Source: JBDTSW01 sp051004675
GTDB lineage: Bacteria > Actinomycetota > Thermoleophilia > Solirubrobacterales > 70-9
Direction: 5' to 3'
Assembly: GCA_051004675.1 (NCBI GenBank)
Contig: JBPCKC010000005.1
Coordinates: forward strand, 1 to 64,000
DNA length: 64,000 nt
Part shown: positions 8,396 to 16,136 of the stretch, in pieces
How the letters are laid out: each line of letters opens with the position of its first letter
Position numbering within the stretch: the first letter of the stretch is position 1
Position numbers and translations under genes: made by a program
Notes under the pieces: generated by a model
Told to the model about the DNA's origin: nothing
Database searches by the model: none
The model's input: only the letters and a program-made list of their open reading frames with translations

Positions 8396-9325
8396 ATGAG
8401 TGTCACCTGGCCCGACGAGGTCGACGAGATCCTCGCCTCCGACCTGGCGGTGGGCCTCGCGTACCTGACGCCCGCGAAGGGGGTGGTGATCGCCCCGATG
8501 GCCCCCCTGGGCATCCGCGATCGCGCGGCGGGCACGATCACGCTCTCGAGTTCGCAGGGCCTGTGGCGAAAGCTCGACCGGATCCGGCGCCGTAGCGGCG
8601 TCGCGCTCGCCTACCACGCGCGCGAGCACGGACTCACCGACCGGCCCGGGTTCGTTTTGGTGCAGGGGCGTGCCTCGTTCCCGACGACGCCTGACCGGGA
8701 GTGGCTGGAGGCGATCACGCCCGAGTGGGAGCGCTTTCTCGGCCCACGCCGTGGCGGCCTGTCCGGGCGCATGTTGCGCACCTACTACTGGCAGCGCGTC
8801 GCGATCACGATCGCGGTCGAGCGGATCGTCAGCTACCCGGAGACCGCCGCTGAGGGCGAGCCGACGGTCTACGGGGCTCCGCCTCCCTCCCCGGCCCCGC
8901 CCCAGAAGGCGCCCCGGGGCGGCACCGGCCCTCGGGTGGACACCGAGAAGCTCGCGGCGCACGCCGGAAGGCTGCCGCACACGCTCGTCGGTTGGTGCGG
9001 GGCGGAGGAGATGCCGGACGTGCGCCCGGCCCGCGTGCTGGAGGCCGGCGAGGCGGGGGTGCGCCTGGCGGTCTCGGGCGGGCCCGTCCCGCCGGGGGGG
9101 CGCAGGGCCGGGCTCACCTCGCACTCGTTCAAGCCGCGAATGGTGGGCCAGGAGCAGCGCGTGCACACGGGCTGGCTGGAGGCCGAGGACGGCGAGGTCC
9201 GCTACGCCCCTCACACCAAGCGCGGCTACCGGATCCCCGCCTCCGAGGCCGCGTTCGTCCTCGGCAGCGCCAGCCTGGCGTTCCGGATGCGCAAGGCGCG
9301 CGCAGCGGGCCTGGTCAATCCCTGA
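8396..9325 (+). CDS. Split-barrel (pyridoxamine oxidase-like) protein, putative FMN binding
   Basis: The first 150 residues look like a pyridoxamine 5'-phosphate oxidase-type split beta-barrel (alternating strands such as VVIAPMAPLGI, TITLSSSQG, RSGVALAYHAR, FVLVQGRASF). A Pro/Ala-rich linker (residues about 160-185) leads to a second part with GWCGAEEMPDVRPARV that may be another barrel. The family usually binds FMN, F420 or heme; no diagnostic cofactor residues could be confirmed. It starts 33 bp after the peroxiredoxin stop, so the two are probably co-transcribed, which would fit a redox role. Its last 11 bp overlap the convergent MMPL gene. Confidence 0.65.
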   Translation: MSVTWPDEVDEILASDLAVGLAYLTPAKGVVIAPMAPLGIRDRAAGTITLSSSQGLWRKLDRIRRRSGVALAYHAREHGLTDRPGFVLVQGRASFPTTPDREWLEAITPEWERFLGPRRGGLSGRMLRTYYWQRVAITIAVERIVSYPETAAEGEPTVYGAPPPSPAPPQKAPRGGTGPRVDTEKLAAHAGRLPHTLVGWCGAEEMPDVRPARVLEAGEAGVRLAVSGGPVPPGGRRAGLTSHSFKPRMVGQEQRVHTGWLEAEDGEVRYAPHTKRGYRIPASEAAFVLGSASLAFRMRKARAAGLVNP

Positions 9326-11654
9326 AGCCGAATCGCTGGTGGAAGCGCGCCAGCGGGGCGGGCGCCCACCAGTTCCACTCGCCCAGCAGGCGCATGAGGG
9401 AGGGGACGAGCAGGGCGCGAACGATGGTGGCGTCGATCAGCACGCCGGCCGCCTGGGCCACCGAGATCTGCTTCATGAAGAAGACGGAGGAGACGCTGAA
9501 CGCGAGGAAGACCACAGCGATCATGACTGCGGCGGCCGTAATCACACGGCCGGTACGTCCGATCCCGATCGCGACGGCGTCCTCGTTGGGCGCTCCCAGG
9601 TCGTGCTGTTCCTTGATGCGGGCCATCACGAGCACCGCGTAGTCGGTCGCCAGGCCGAAGGTGACCGCGAACACGAACACCAGGCTCGTGACCTCGACCG
9701 CCGAGGGGCCGATGTAGTCGAAGACCGAGTCGAACCAGCCCTCCTGGAAGCCGAGCACGAGGATCCCGAGGCTCGCCGAGAGGGTCAGCGTGTTCATGAT
9801 CAGCGTCTTGATCGGGAGGATCACCGAGCCGGTGAGCATGAAGAGCAGGAAGAGCGTGGTCACGATGACGATCGCGACCACGAGGGGGGTGTGCTCGAGC
9901 AGGCTTCGCTTCTGGTCGATGAAGCGAGCGGTGTTCCCGGAGACGAGCAGCTCCGTGCCTGCGGGTGGAGAGGTGGCGCGGATCTCGCGCACGGCGTCCT
10001 GGGTGCCCTCGCTGAGCGCCCGATCGCGGCCTGCAAAGTTCGCGTAGGCGAGCGCGGGGGAGACCCGGTCGAAGGGCGAGCCACGTTCGATCCCCTCGAT
10101 GCGCTCGATGCGCTCGTGAAAGCCGCGCAGCCGGGCGCGGTCGGCCCGCCCGCGCACGGCCACCGTGATCGCCTCCGTGACGCCGCGGTCGTAGTGGCCC
10201 TCGACGTACGCGTTGACCTCGTAGGAGGGCTGACCCGCTGGCACCGCCTCGGCGCTCGGCCCGGTGAGCACCGTCGAGAGCAGGGGTACCGAGGCGGCGA
10301 GCAGGAGCGCGGAGCTGGCCAGCGCGACGGCCACCGGGCGACGCATCACCCACCATGCGAGCCTGTACCAGCCGTCCGACTCGTCGGAGACGGCGTGCCC
10401 GCGGCGCACCGACAGGGAGTTGATCCGATCGCCCAGCAGCGCGAGCACGGCCGGCACCGCGAACAGGGCGATCAACGAAGCGAGGACGGCAACGGTAGCT
10501 CCCGCCACCGCCACCGAGTACAGGAAGCGCTGGGGGAAGACGACGAGGGCAGCCATCGCCACCGCGACGGTCATGCCGGAGAAGAGCACGGTTCTCCCCG
10601 CGGTCATGACGGTGCGTCGGTGCGCCTCCCACACTGGGCCGGCCCGCTCGAGCTCCTCGCGATAGCGCGAGACCATCAGCAGGGCGTAGTCCACGGCCAG
10701 CCCGAGGCTGAGCCCCGTGGCGATGTTGAGCGCGAAGAGCGATGTGTCGACGAAGGCCGACATCACCCGCAGCATCATCAGCGTTCCCATGATCGAAACG
10801 ACCCCGATGAGGAGCGGGATCAGCGCCGCGATCACGCCACGGAACACGACCAGGAGCAGCACGGTGAGGATCGGGAACGCGATGACCTCGGCCTTCGTGA
10901 GGTCCGAGCGGGTCTGGTCGTTCACCTCGTTGAAGCTGGGCGCGAACCCGCCGATGCCGATCTCGAAGCGCTCGGAGCCGAGCCGTTCGCCGGCGTCTTC
11001 CGCGGCCGTGCCGCCGTCGTCCTCGACGTCCTGGGTCGCGAGGTGACCGGTGATGACCAGCGAGCGCCCATCGTCCGCGATCAGCGGGCTTTGCCGACGC
11101 AGCTCACCGGCGGCCTTGCGGAGCTCCTCGGCGCGGGCCTCGGCCAGCTCACGCTCGCTCGGCGGTACGGGTGAGGGTGGCGGAGCGGCCGGGGGCAATC
11201 CCAGCGCCGCCGTCTGAAGCGCGGCCTCGGCGACCGCGGCGCGGCGCTCGCGCTCGGCCGCCTGCAGCTCGCTGTCCTGCGCCCGCTCGATCCGCCGCTC
11301 GATCCGGTCGAGCGGCGCCAGCGGGTCGATCGCCTTGCCCACGAACCGGGTGCCGCGCAGGCGGACAGCCAGCCGCTCGACCTCGCGCCGGGTTCCCTCG
11401 GCGGCGAGGTCAAGCCGTGCGGAGTCCGGATCGCGAACGAGGACCACGATCCCGGGGTTGGCGTCGTAGCCAAGCTCGTCGCGGAGCTCCACGATCGCCC
11501 GCTCGCTCTCCGAGGCGTCGTCGGTGAATCCAGCAGCCTTCAGGTGCTCTTCGACGCCCCGTCCGACGATGACGGCAAGCACCGCGAACAGGGCGACCGC
11601 CCCAAGGACCGCCTTCGGGCGATTCCAGGTGAGGAGTGCGATGCGCTCGATCAT
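9315..11654 (-). CDS. MMPL/RND-family membrane exporter
   Basis: This 779-residue integral membrane protein shows the MMPL two-fold layout. Each half has one membrane helix, a large extracytoplasmic loop and a cluster of about five helices. The first helix is VLGAVALFAVLAVIVG and the first cluster includes FPILTVLLLVVFRGVIAAL. The RND-type motif occurs as SLGLAVDYALLMVSRYREEL in half one and FGLATDYAVLVMARIKEQH in half two; both Asp-Tyr pairs are present and probably carry protons. Relatives export lipids or drugs across the inner membrane using the proton gradient. A coiled stretch rich in Arg/Ala/Glu (residues about 100-190) lies in the first loop. Its 5' end is 84 bp from the IS1595 element. 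Confidence 0.93.
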   Translation of the reverse strand: MIERIALLTWNRPKAVLGAVALFAVLAVIVGRGVEEHLKAAGFTDDASESERAIVELRDELGYDANPGIVVLVRDPDSARLDLAAEGTRREVERLAVRLRGTRFVGKAIDPLAPLDRIERRIERAQDSELQAAERERRAAVAEAALQTAALGLPPAAPPPSPVPPSERELAEARAEELRKAAGELRRQSPLIADDGRSLVITGHLATQDVEDDGGTAAEDAGERLGSERFEIGIGGFAPSFNEVNDQTRSDLTKAEVIAFPILTVLLLVVFRGVIAALIPLLIGVVSIMGTLMMLRVMSAFVDTSLFALNIATGLSLGLAVDYALLMVSRYREELERAGPVWEAHRRTVMTAGRTVLFSGMTVAVAMAALVVFPQRFLYSVAVAGATVAVLASLIALFAVPAVLALLGDRINSLSVRRGHAVSDESDGWYRLAWWVMRRPVAVALASSALLLAASVPLLSTVLTGPSAEAVPAGQPSYEVNAYVEGHYDRGVTEAITVAVRGRADRARLRGFHERIERIEGIERGSPFDRVSPALAYANFAGRDRALSEGTQDAVREIRATSPPAGTELLVSGNTARFIDQKRSLLEHTPLVVAIVIVTTLFLLFMLTGSVILPIKTLIMNTLTLSASLGILVLGFQEGWFDSVFDYIGPSAVEVTSLVFVFAVTFGLATDYAVLVMARIKEQHDLGAPNEDAVAIGIGRTGRVITAAAVMIAVVFLAFSVSSVFFMKQISVAQAAGVLIDATIVRALLVPSLMRLLGEWNWWAPAPLARFHQRFGFRD

Positions 11655-11730
11655 CTCGGGAGTGCTGTTCCGCGAGCGATCGGCCGCGGGTGACGCCTAA
11701 ATGTGCCCGGCCCGGGCCCCTCGAAGCGTG

Positions 11731-11738
11731 AGCGCCGT
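11731..11738. repeat. Left target-site duplication of the IS1595 element
   Basis: AGCGCCGT directly abuts the left inverted repeat and is repeated exactly at 14283-14290 after the right inverted repeat. Eight bp is the duplication length known for IS1595-family elements. The two flanks match over 14 bp because the target happens to extend into the element ends; the 8-bp reading keeps the termini symmetric. Confidence 0.88.
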
Positions 11739-11764
11739 CACATATATACCTTCAGAACATGTAT
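11739..11764 (+). repeat. Left terminal inverted repeat
   Basis: Twenty-six bp are exactly complementary to 14257-14282. An ATG at 11759 inside the repeat is in frame with the transposase but is unlikely to be its start. Confidence 0.93.
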
Positions 11765-11773
11765 ACTGTCGGC

Positions 11774-12703
11774 ATGGCCGCGAACGACAGGAACAACCCG
11801 AAGCGCTCAGCGTCGTCTGACTCGGACTACTCGCTGATCGAGTTCATGCGGGAGTACCCCGACGATGCGGCCTGCCTGGACAAGCTTTGGCGTGAGAAGC
11901 ACGCGCCTGACGGCCACCACACGGCCTGTCCGAAGTGCGAGCGTCAGCGCAAGTTCCATCGGGTCTCGACCCGAGCTTGCTACGCCTGCGATTCGTGCGG
12001 CTGGCAGATCTACCCCACGAAGGGAACGATCTTCCAGAAGTCCACGACCTCGCTTCAGCTTTGGTTCTACGCCATGTACCTCATGGCCAGCACTCGCTGC
12101 GGAATCTCCGCGAAGCAACTAGAGCGCGAGCTTGGCGTGACGTACAAGACCGCTTGGCGAATGATGAACCGCATTCGCAATGACTTGATGAACGATGAGG
12201 ACGAAGGCCCGCTGTCCGGCGACGTGGAGATTGACGAGACCTCGTGGGGCGGAAGGCCGCGTGTGGCTCAGACCCGCTCAGAGGCTGCGAAGGCCCGCGA
12301 GAAGAAGGCGACTGTGCTGGGAATGGTTGAACGCGGCGGAAAGGTTCGGGCTCGCGTTATTGCGTCCCGCCGTGGCCCTGCCCTTAGTAGAGAAGTCGTG
12401 GCGAACGTGGACCCGTCATCGCTGATCTTCACCGACGACTGGCAGGCCTACAGAGCGCTCGCTTCGCGGTTCCTCGCCCATAGCGTGATCAACCATTCCG
12501 CTGGCTCCTACGTGATCGGAGACATCCATACGAACACGATTGAGGGGTTCTTCGGGAACCTCAAGACCGGGATGCGAGGGGCCTACAAGAAGGTCTCGCG
12601 CAAGTGGCTTCAGTCCTACTTGGACGAGTTCACTTGGCGGCACAATGCGCAGCGTCAGGGCGGAGCGCTGTTCGATCAGTTGCTCGGCCGTGCGGTCCGG
12701 TAG
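11774..12703 (+). CDS. IS1595-family DDE transposase
   Basis: The protein is 309 residues from the ATG at 11774; an upstream ATG at 11759 lies in the inverted repeat. Domain order is typical of the family. An N-terminal zinc ribbon has CPKCERQRKFH and then CYACDSCGWQIYPTKGTIF, followed by a helical linker (WFYAMYLMASTRCGISAKQL) and an ISXO2-like DDE domain. Catalytic candidates are D154 in VEIDETSWGG, D221/D222 in IFTDDWQAY and E257 in HTNTIEGFFGNLK. The tail WLQSYLDEFTWRHNAQ is also conserved in the family. All key residues are present and no frameshift is seen, so the enzyme may be active. A strong hairpin terminator follows 28 bp after the stop. Confidence 0.94.
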   Translation: MAANDRNNPKRSASSDSDYSLIEFMREYPDDAACLDKLWREKHAPDGHHTACPKCERQRKFHRVSTRACYACDSCGWQIYPTKGTIFQKSTTSLQLWFYAMYLMASTRCGISAKQLERELGVTYKTAWRMMNRIRNDLMNDEDEGPLSGDVEIDETSWGGRPRVAQTRSEAAKAREKKATVLGMVERGGKVRARVIASRRGPALSREVVANVDPSSLIFTDDWQAYRALASRFLAHSVINHSAGSYVIGDIHTNTIEGFFGNLKTGMRGAYKKVSRKWLQSYLDEFTWRHNAQRQGGALFDQLLGRAVR

Positions 12704-12730
12704 GCTCATAGGGAGGTCTGTTAGGCTCCG

Positions 12731-12758
12731 CAGTCGTCAGACTCTGACGACTGAATTT
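12731..12758 (+). terminator. Rho-independent terminator of the transposase gene
   Basis: A perfect 10-bp stem, CAGTCGTCAG / CTGACGACTG with loop ACT (12731-12753), is followed by AATTTG. It would end the transposase transcript before the passenger region. Confidence 0.75.
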
Positions 12759-12809
12759 GCTGATAGTCTTCTCACTTGATTGCTCGGTCGGCCCCCGGTA
12801 GAGGGGTAG

Positions 12810-12857
12810 CGGGCTGAGCGCCGCTAAGCCCGTCATTTGGCGGGCTTAGCGCTTTAG
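12810..12857 (+). promoter_or_regulatory. Two competing hairpins upstream of the DUF3800 gene
   Basis: Hairpin B is a perfect 11-bp stem, CGCTAAGCCCG (12822-12832) with CGGGCTTAGCG (12841-12851), loop TCATTTGG, followed by CTTTAG. An earlier CGGGCT at 12810-12815 can pair instead with AGCCCG at 12827-12832 (hairpin A). Forming A removes half of stem B. This is the geometry of an attenuator or antiterminator. It could equally be a second terminator of the transposase unit. It ends 17 bp before the GTG of the next gene. Confidence 0.5.
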
Positions 12858-12873
12858 TGGCAGACTCGGGTTT

Positions 12874-13683
12874 GTGCCACTCCGCAACGAGGACTACATC
12901 GGGTTCTTGGACGAATCCGGGGAAGATGGCCTGCAAGTGGTCTCGGGTGTGCTAATCCCGGCTCGGTGGCTCCGATCAGCAGAACGTCGGTGGCACGACT
13001 TCGTGAGAGACCGTCTCGGCAGTCGCTCCGGTCGTCGCGAGGTCAAAGGCAAAGAGCTAGTTCGCGGCGAAGGTGCTGCCCTGCATGCCCAAAGACGCCT
13101 TTTGGCGAGTGGTCACCCACCGATTTCAGCGAAGGGGGCTGGCCAACAGTTCTTCCGAAACGCGCTCAATCACATCGCAAGCATCTACGAAGTGAGAACC
13201 CTGTCGGTTGGCCTCCACACGAACCGACCGCTTGAGGCCTATCAGCTCTGGTACTGGCTGATGTCGGGGCTGTTGGTTGAGAAGGCCCGGGCTCCACGGC
13301 CTCGCCTTCCCCTCATTGTGATCGATGGCGAAGATGCCAAGTTCCGAGCCTCCTGGGATCTCATCACCTATCGGTTCTACAAGGCGTTCCCGAGATGCCA
13401 ACCCTATGTGGGTGCAGGGAATAGCTGGTTCGTTGGCGGTGCGATTCATCAAGATAGCCAGCTTCACCCGTTCATCCAGATGGCAGATTTGGTGGCCGGA
13501 GCGGCACGACACTCCATCGCCCAACGGCAGCCTTACGCGAGTTGGTACGCGAACCACCTAAAGGGCCACGCGCGATCGCTGGGGAGACAGATCGATGTGT
13601 CAGCGCGGGCCACCGCGCAGCTACGTAGCCGCGACCCCCAGGACACCAAAGGGATCGGCTGGCCAAACGCTCTAGTTCCCTGA
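12874..13683 (+). CDS. DUF3800-domain passenger protein of the IS element
   Basis: The 269-residue product starts at a GTG (MPLRNEDYIGFLDESGEDG) and has the two DUF3800 signatures: FLDESG at residues 11-16 and HPFIQMADLVAGA around residue 205. A middle acidic motif VIDGED lies at residues 149-154. The acidic residues D13, D151/D154 and D205 are spaced as in RNase H-like nuclease folds, with which this family has been compared; I infer, but cannot show, nuclease activity. No Shine-Dalgarno is clear. The gene lies wholly inside the IS1595 inverted repeats, so it moves with the element. Possible jobs are helping transposition, acting on a nucleic-acid partner, or defence against rivals. Its stop overlaps the stop of the opposite-strand 50-codon gene. 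Confidence 0.85.
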   Translation: MPLRNEDYIGFLDESGEDGLQVVSGVLIPARWLRSAERRWHDFVRDRLGSRSGRREVKGKELVRGEGAALHAQRRLLASGHPPISAKGAGQQFFRNALNHIASIYEVRTLSVGLHTNRPLEAYQLWYWLMSGLLVEKARAPRPRLPLIVIDGEDAKFRASWDLITYRFYKAFPRCQPYVGAGNSWFVGGAIHQDSQLHPFIQMADLVAGAARHSIAQRQPYASWYANHLKGHARSLGRQIDVSARATAQLRSRDPQDTKGIGWPNALVP

Positions 13684-13824
13684 GCGCCGCTTTCCGCCGG
13701 AAACGCGCTGAAGCAACGCATCAAATGCCTTGCGCTTAGGCACCGGAATCTCGAGCGGCTTGGCCGGCTCGCCTGTGCGCTTGTCCTTGCCCCTCGGCTG
13801 GGTCTTCTGTTTCTTCTCGGTCAT
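13672..13824 (-). CDS. 50-residue basic protein encoded in the IS element
   Basis: The frame runs from the ATG at 13824 to a TAG at 13672-13674, and no alternative start exists before an upstream stop at 13852. The product starts MTEKKQKTQPRGKDKRTGEP and ends VSGGKRRSGN. The centre, PLEIPVPKRKAFDALLQRV, looks like a short structured helix after an IPVPKR turn. The composition is Lys/Arg-rich, as in nucleic-acid-binding peptides. Only a weak GAAGAA precedes the start. Its stop region is shared tail-to-tail with the DUF3800 stop (12-bp overlap). Codon use and an in-frame ATG support a real gene, and small proteins with an IPVPxR-x-x-FD pattern seem familiar to me from similar elements. Function unknown. 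Confidence 0.55.
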   Translation of the reverse strand: MTEKKQKTQPRGKDKRTGEPAKPLEIPVPKRKAFDALLQRVSGGKRRSGN

Positions 13825-14256
13825 TTCTTCGCGGACTTTGCGACCTTTTCGTTACCCGCTGCGCAGATTCGGGCGCTCACGCAGGGGGGTTCCGTCTGGC
13901 CCGCCCCTCAGCATAGGTGCACCGACCTACCGTCACGCATGATCGGTCCCTACCCGTGAAGCGCGTTGGCACATCGGTACCGAGTCAGCTAGTGACCCGA
14001 AAGGGTCTCGCTCCTCGCCCGAGACACTCGGAGCCGGTGTGGGGTAGCGCCTAGGTCGGCCTTCTTATTCTCCCCGCTGCGCAACGTCCCTCCCACGGGG
14101 TCGGTTGCCTGGATCTGGCAGCGGTTCTTTGACGCTTGCGGCTGAACACTCCTCCGCGCTCACCTGGGTATGCGGCAGAGTCGCACTCGGTGCGGACAGC
14201 ATCCCGACACCCCGGTGATGGAGCTGGCGGGCCTGCTTGCCATGCTGTTCTAGAGG
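13825..14256. other. Non-coding part of the IS element with predicted RNA structure
   Basis: This 432-bp stretch has no convincing gene on either strand. It contains a GACCC-GAAA-GGGTC hairpin with a GNRA loop (13994-14007) enclosed by CCGAGT/ACTCGG (13980-13985 with 14026-14031). GTCTCG/CGAGAC pairing (14005-14010 with 14020-14025) would compete with the first hairpin. From 14040 to 14250 further short GC stems are possible but none stands out. It reaches the right inverted repeat. It could be a guide-like or regulatory RNA, the promoter and leader of the 50-codon gene, or simply subterminal DNA needed by the transposase. Confidence 0.4.
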
Positions 14257-14282
14257 ATACATGTTCTGAAGGTATATATGTG
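14257..14282 (-). repeat. Right terminal inverted repeat
   Basis: Exact reverse complement of the 26-bp left end at 11739-11764. Confidence 0.93.
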
Positions 14283-14290
14283 AGCGCCGT
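14283..14290. repeat. Right target-site duplication of the IS1595 element
   Basis: AGCGCCGT, identical to 11731-11738. The absence of any difference between the copies suggests a fairly recent insertion. Confidence 0.88.
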
Positions 14291-14334
14291 CACACACACC
14301 CGGCGGCCCGAGCGTCGTCGGCCGAGCGGCGTGC

Positions 14335-15867
14335 TCACGGCTCGAGCCCCTCGGCGTAGGCGTCGCGGCAGCGCTCTATCGCCCACCAGAGGCTGTGTTC
14401 GCGCATCGGCGTGGGGCTCTGAGCCCGGCCCTTCAGCTCCTGATGGCGGCGTCGCGCGGCAGCGCTCCCTCCGTAACCCGGAACGGCGCGTGCGAGCCCA
14501 TGGGCCCGGACCGCAAGGCGGCGCCCCCGAACCGATGCGCGGTCGAGGCGCGGGCTGACCCGCCGGCGAGGCTCCCCGAGCGCCACGCGGTTGCGGCGAA
14601 GCCAGGCGGTGAAGTCGCGCATCGACTCGGGACGCAAAAACCGCGGGTCGCGATGGGGCGTGAGCCGGGCCACGGCGCTCTTTCGCTGGCCGAAGGACTC
14701 CCGCGGGACGCCGTCCTCTTCGACGATCCGCCTGGGCACCGGCCGGCTGTACTCCTCGCCGGCCACCCAGGGCTCCATCTCCCGTGAGCGCGCGATCGCT
14801 ACGACATCGTCAACCTCCCTCGCGGCCCAGAAGGTCGCCGCGCAGTTGACGAAGCCGGCGTGCAGCCGGTACTCGCTCAGGCCCAGGCCGGAGGCGTCCT
14901 TGCGAACGATGTCCGGGCCGAGGTGCTCCCAGTCCGGGTTCCAGATCGAGTCGCCGTAGAAGCCGGTCACCAGCACCGCGCCGCGCAGCTCCTCGCGCGC
15001 GCCGTGGAAGCCCACCAGGCCGCTGCCGCGCCCGACGGCGAGAAACGGCGCCTCGGGCGGGAACCCGCTGTCGGGTGCCGCCCGCCAGGCCTCGAGGTCG
15101 ATCACCACGGGCTCGATTCCGAGCGCGCGGGCGACCGGGACCCCGCTGTCGGGACGGCCGGTGGCGTTGGTCTCGAAGCACAGGGCCCGAGCGCAGCCCG
15201 CCCGGGCGGCCAGCGCCGTACAGGCATTCGCGTCATAGCCGGACGAGAGGGTCCCGAGGAACTCCAGCGGCTGGGCCCGGCCCGGATCCGCCATGTTGCG
15301 GGCCAGCGCCGCGAAGCCGTCGGCGAGGAACGCCCGGTAGCTCTCGAAGTCCTGGAAGCCCGCTCCGACGCGCGCCTTCTCACGGCGCTCGAGCCGGCGG
15401 CCGTCCCAGGCAAGGTTGTGGAAGTAGGTCAGTTGCAGGGGGCCGTGGCTGGTGCGCACGGAGTCGATGCACTCGGAGAGCCCGCGCGAGATCGAGGCCA
15501 GCTTGCCCTTGTAGCGGACCGCCCGCCGCTCGCGGATGCTCGCGCCCGCCGCGGCCAGCGGTGCGAACAGCGAGTTCGAGACCAGCGCGCCGCCGTCGGC
15601 GAGCTCGAGCGACGCGAGCCGGTCGACCGTGGTGCTCGGCGGCACGAACACCGCTTCGTCGCCTCGCATGCGCACGCCCGAGCCCGCGACGATCGGGACA
15701 CGGTCGATGTCGCCGGCCGCGAAGTCCCCGGTCCAGCACCCCTCGACCGCGTGGTCGCCGGCGACCTCGACCATCGGCCCGTGCACCAGCTCGACCGTCT
15801 CCGGGCCGCAGCGCGCGAGCCAGGCCAGCGGTGGCCAGCCGTCGATCTCCCTTGCCTCGAGGCGCAC
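14335..15867 (-). CDS. Asparagine synthase-like PP-loop protein
   Basis: The 510-residue protein starts at a GTG. The middle region has FLGTLSSGYDANA, which matches the PP-loop ATP-pyrophosphatase motif of asparagine synthetases (SGGxDS) with SSGYDA in place of the usual residues. A VVIDLEAWR segment after it fits the Rossmann-like fold. The last 130 residues are Arg-rich and include FGQRKSAVARL, similar to the C-terminal part of asparagine synthases. There is no N-terminal nucleophile Cys, so the glutaminase half is missing or replaced. Such stand-alone proteins are often found with polysaccharide or antibiotic genes; no such neighbours exist here. Substrate unknown. The IS1595 element lies 53 bp beyond its stop. 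Confidence 0.65.
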   Translation of the reverse strand: MRLEAREIDGWPPLAWLARCGPETVELVHGPMVEVAGDHAVEGCWTGDFAAGDIDRVPIVAGSGVRMRGDEAVFVPPSTTVDRLASLELADGGALVSNSLFAPLAAAGASIRERRAVRYKGKLASISRGLSECIDSVRTSHGPLQLTYFHNLAWDGRRLERREKARVGAGFQDFESYRAFLADGFAALARNMADPGRAQPLEFLGTLSSGYDANACTALAARAGCARALCFETNATGRPDSGVPVARALGIEPVVIDLEAWRAAPDSGFPPEAPFLAVGRGSGLVGFHGAREELRGAVLVTGFYGDSIWNPDWEHLGPDIVRKDASGLGLSEYRLHAGFVNCAATFWAAREVDDVVAIARSREMEPWVAGEEYSRPVPRRIVEEDGVPRESFGQRKSAVARLTPHRDPRFLRPESMRDFTAWLRRNRVALGEPRRRVSPRLDRASVRGRRLAVRAHGLARAVPGYGGSAAARRRHQELKGRAQSPTPMREHSLWWAIERCRDAYAEGLEP

Positions 15868-16136
15868 CTGCGCAGCCTACGATCCGCGCCCTCGGCCGGG
15901 CCTAGATGAGCAATGCCACGACTTCACGCACGCGGATGACGCCTGGGCAGCGTCGCCGGATCGCGGCCGTCGAGACTCACCCGTAGTCACGACTACGGGC
16001 TTCGCTCGCCGGCCACGCCCGGCTCGCTTCCAGGCGCCCCCACGCACGCGAGGCCGTGAAATTGATCATCTAGCTCCTTCCCTGCAAGCTCCGTTGCAGC
16101 GCAGGAGCTCCCCGTGCCTGGGCGAAGCCTGCCTTT
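15868..16136. promoter_or_regulatory. Divergent intergenic region with a perfect palindrome
   Basis: The 269-bp gap separates two divergently transcribed genes. CCCGTAGTC at 15980-15988 and GACTACGGG at 15991-15999 form a perfect 9-bp inverted repeat with a 2-bp spacer. The tight spacing suits a dimeric regulator better than an RNA hairpin, so an operator is the simplest reading. I see no clear -10/-35 pair and no other feature in the gap. Confidence 0.4.

Larger units (their letters stand above)
11739..14282 (+). mobile_element. Complete IS1595-family insertion sequence with passenger genes
   Basis: The 2,544-bp element is bounded by perfect 26-bp inverted repeats (11739-11764 and 14257-14282; outer end CACATATATACC) and an 8-bp target duplication. 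It carries, left to right, an IS1595 transposase, two hairpins, a DUF3800 gene, a 50-codon gene on the opposite strand and about 430 bp of non-coding DNA. Its base composition is visibly less GC-rich than the flanking genes, so it arrived by transfer. It sits in the intergenic space between the MMPL gene and the asparagine-synthase-like gene without breaking either. Some IS1595 members are known to carry passenger genes; this combination I have not seen described. Confidence 0.92.

Noticed and set aside
14051..14250. tRNA-like or small protein genes in the right part of the IS
   Set aside because: No TPsiC-type GGTTCGA arm or acceptor pairing was found, and open frames there are short with Arg-rich random composition.
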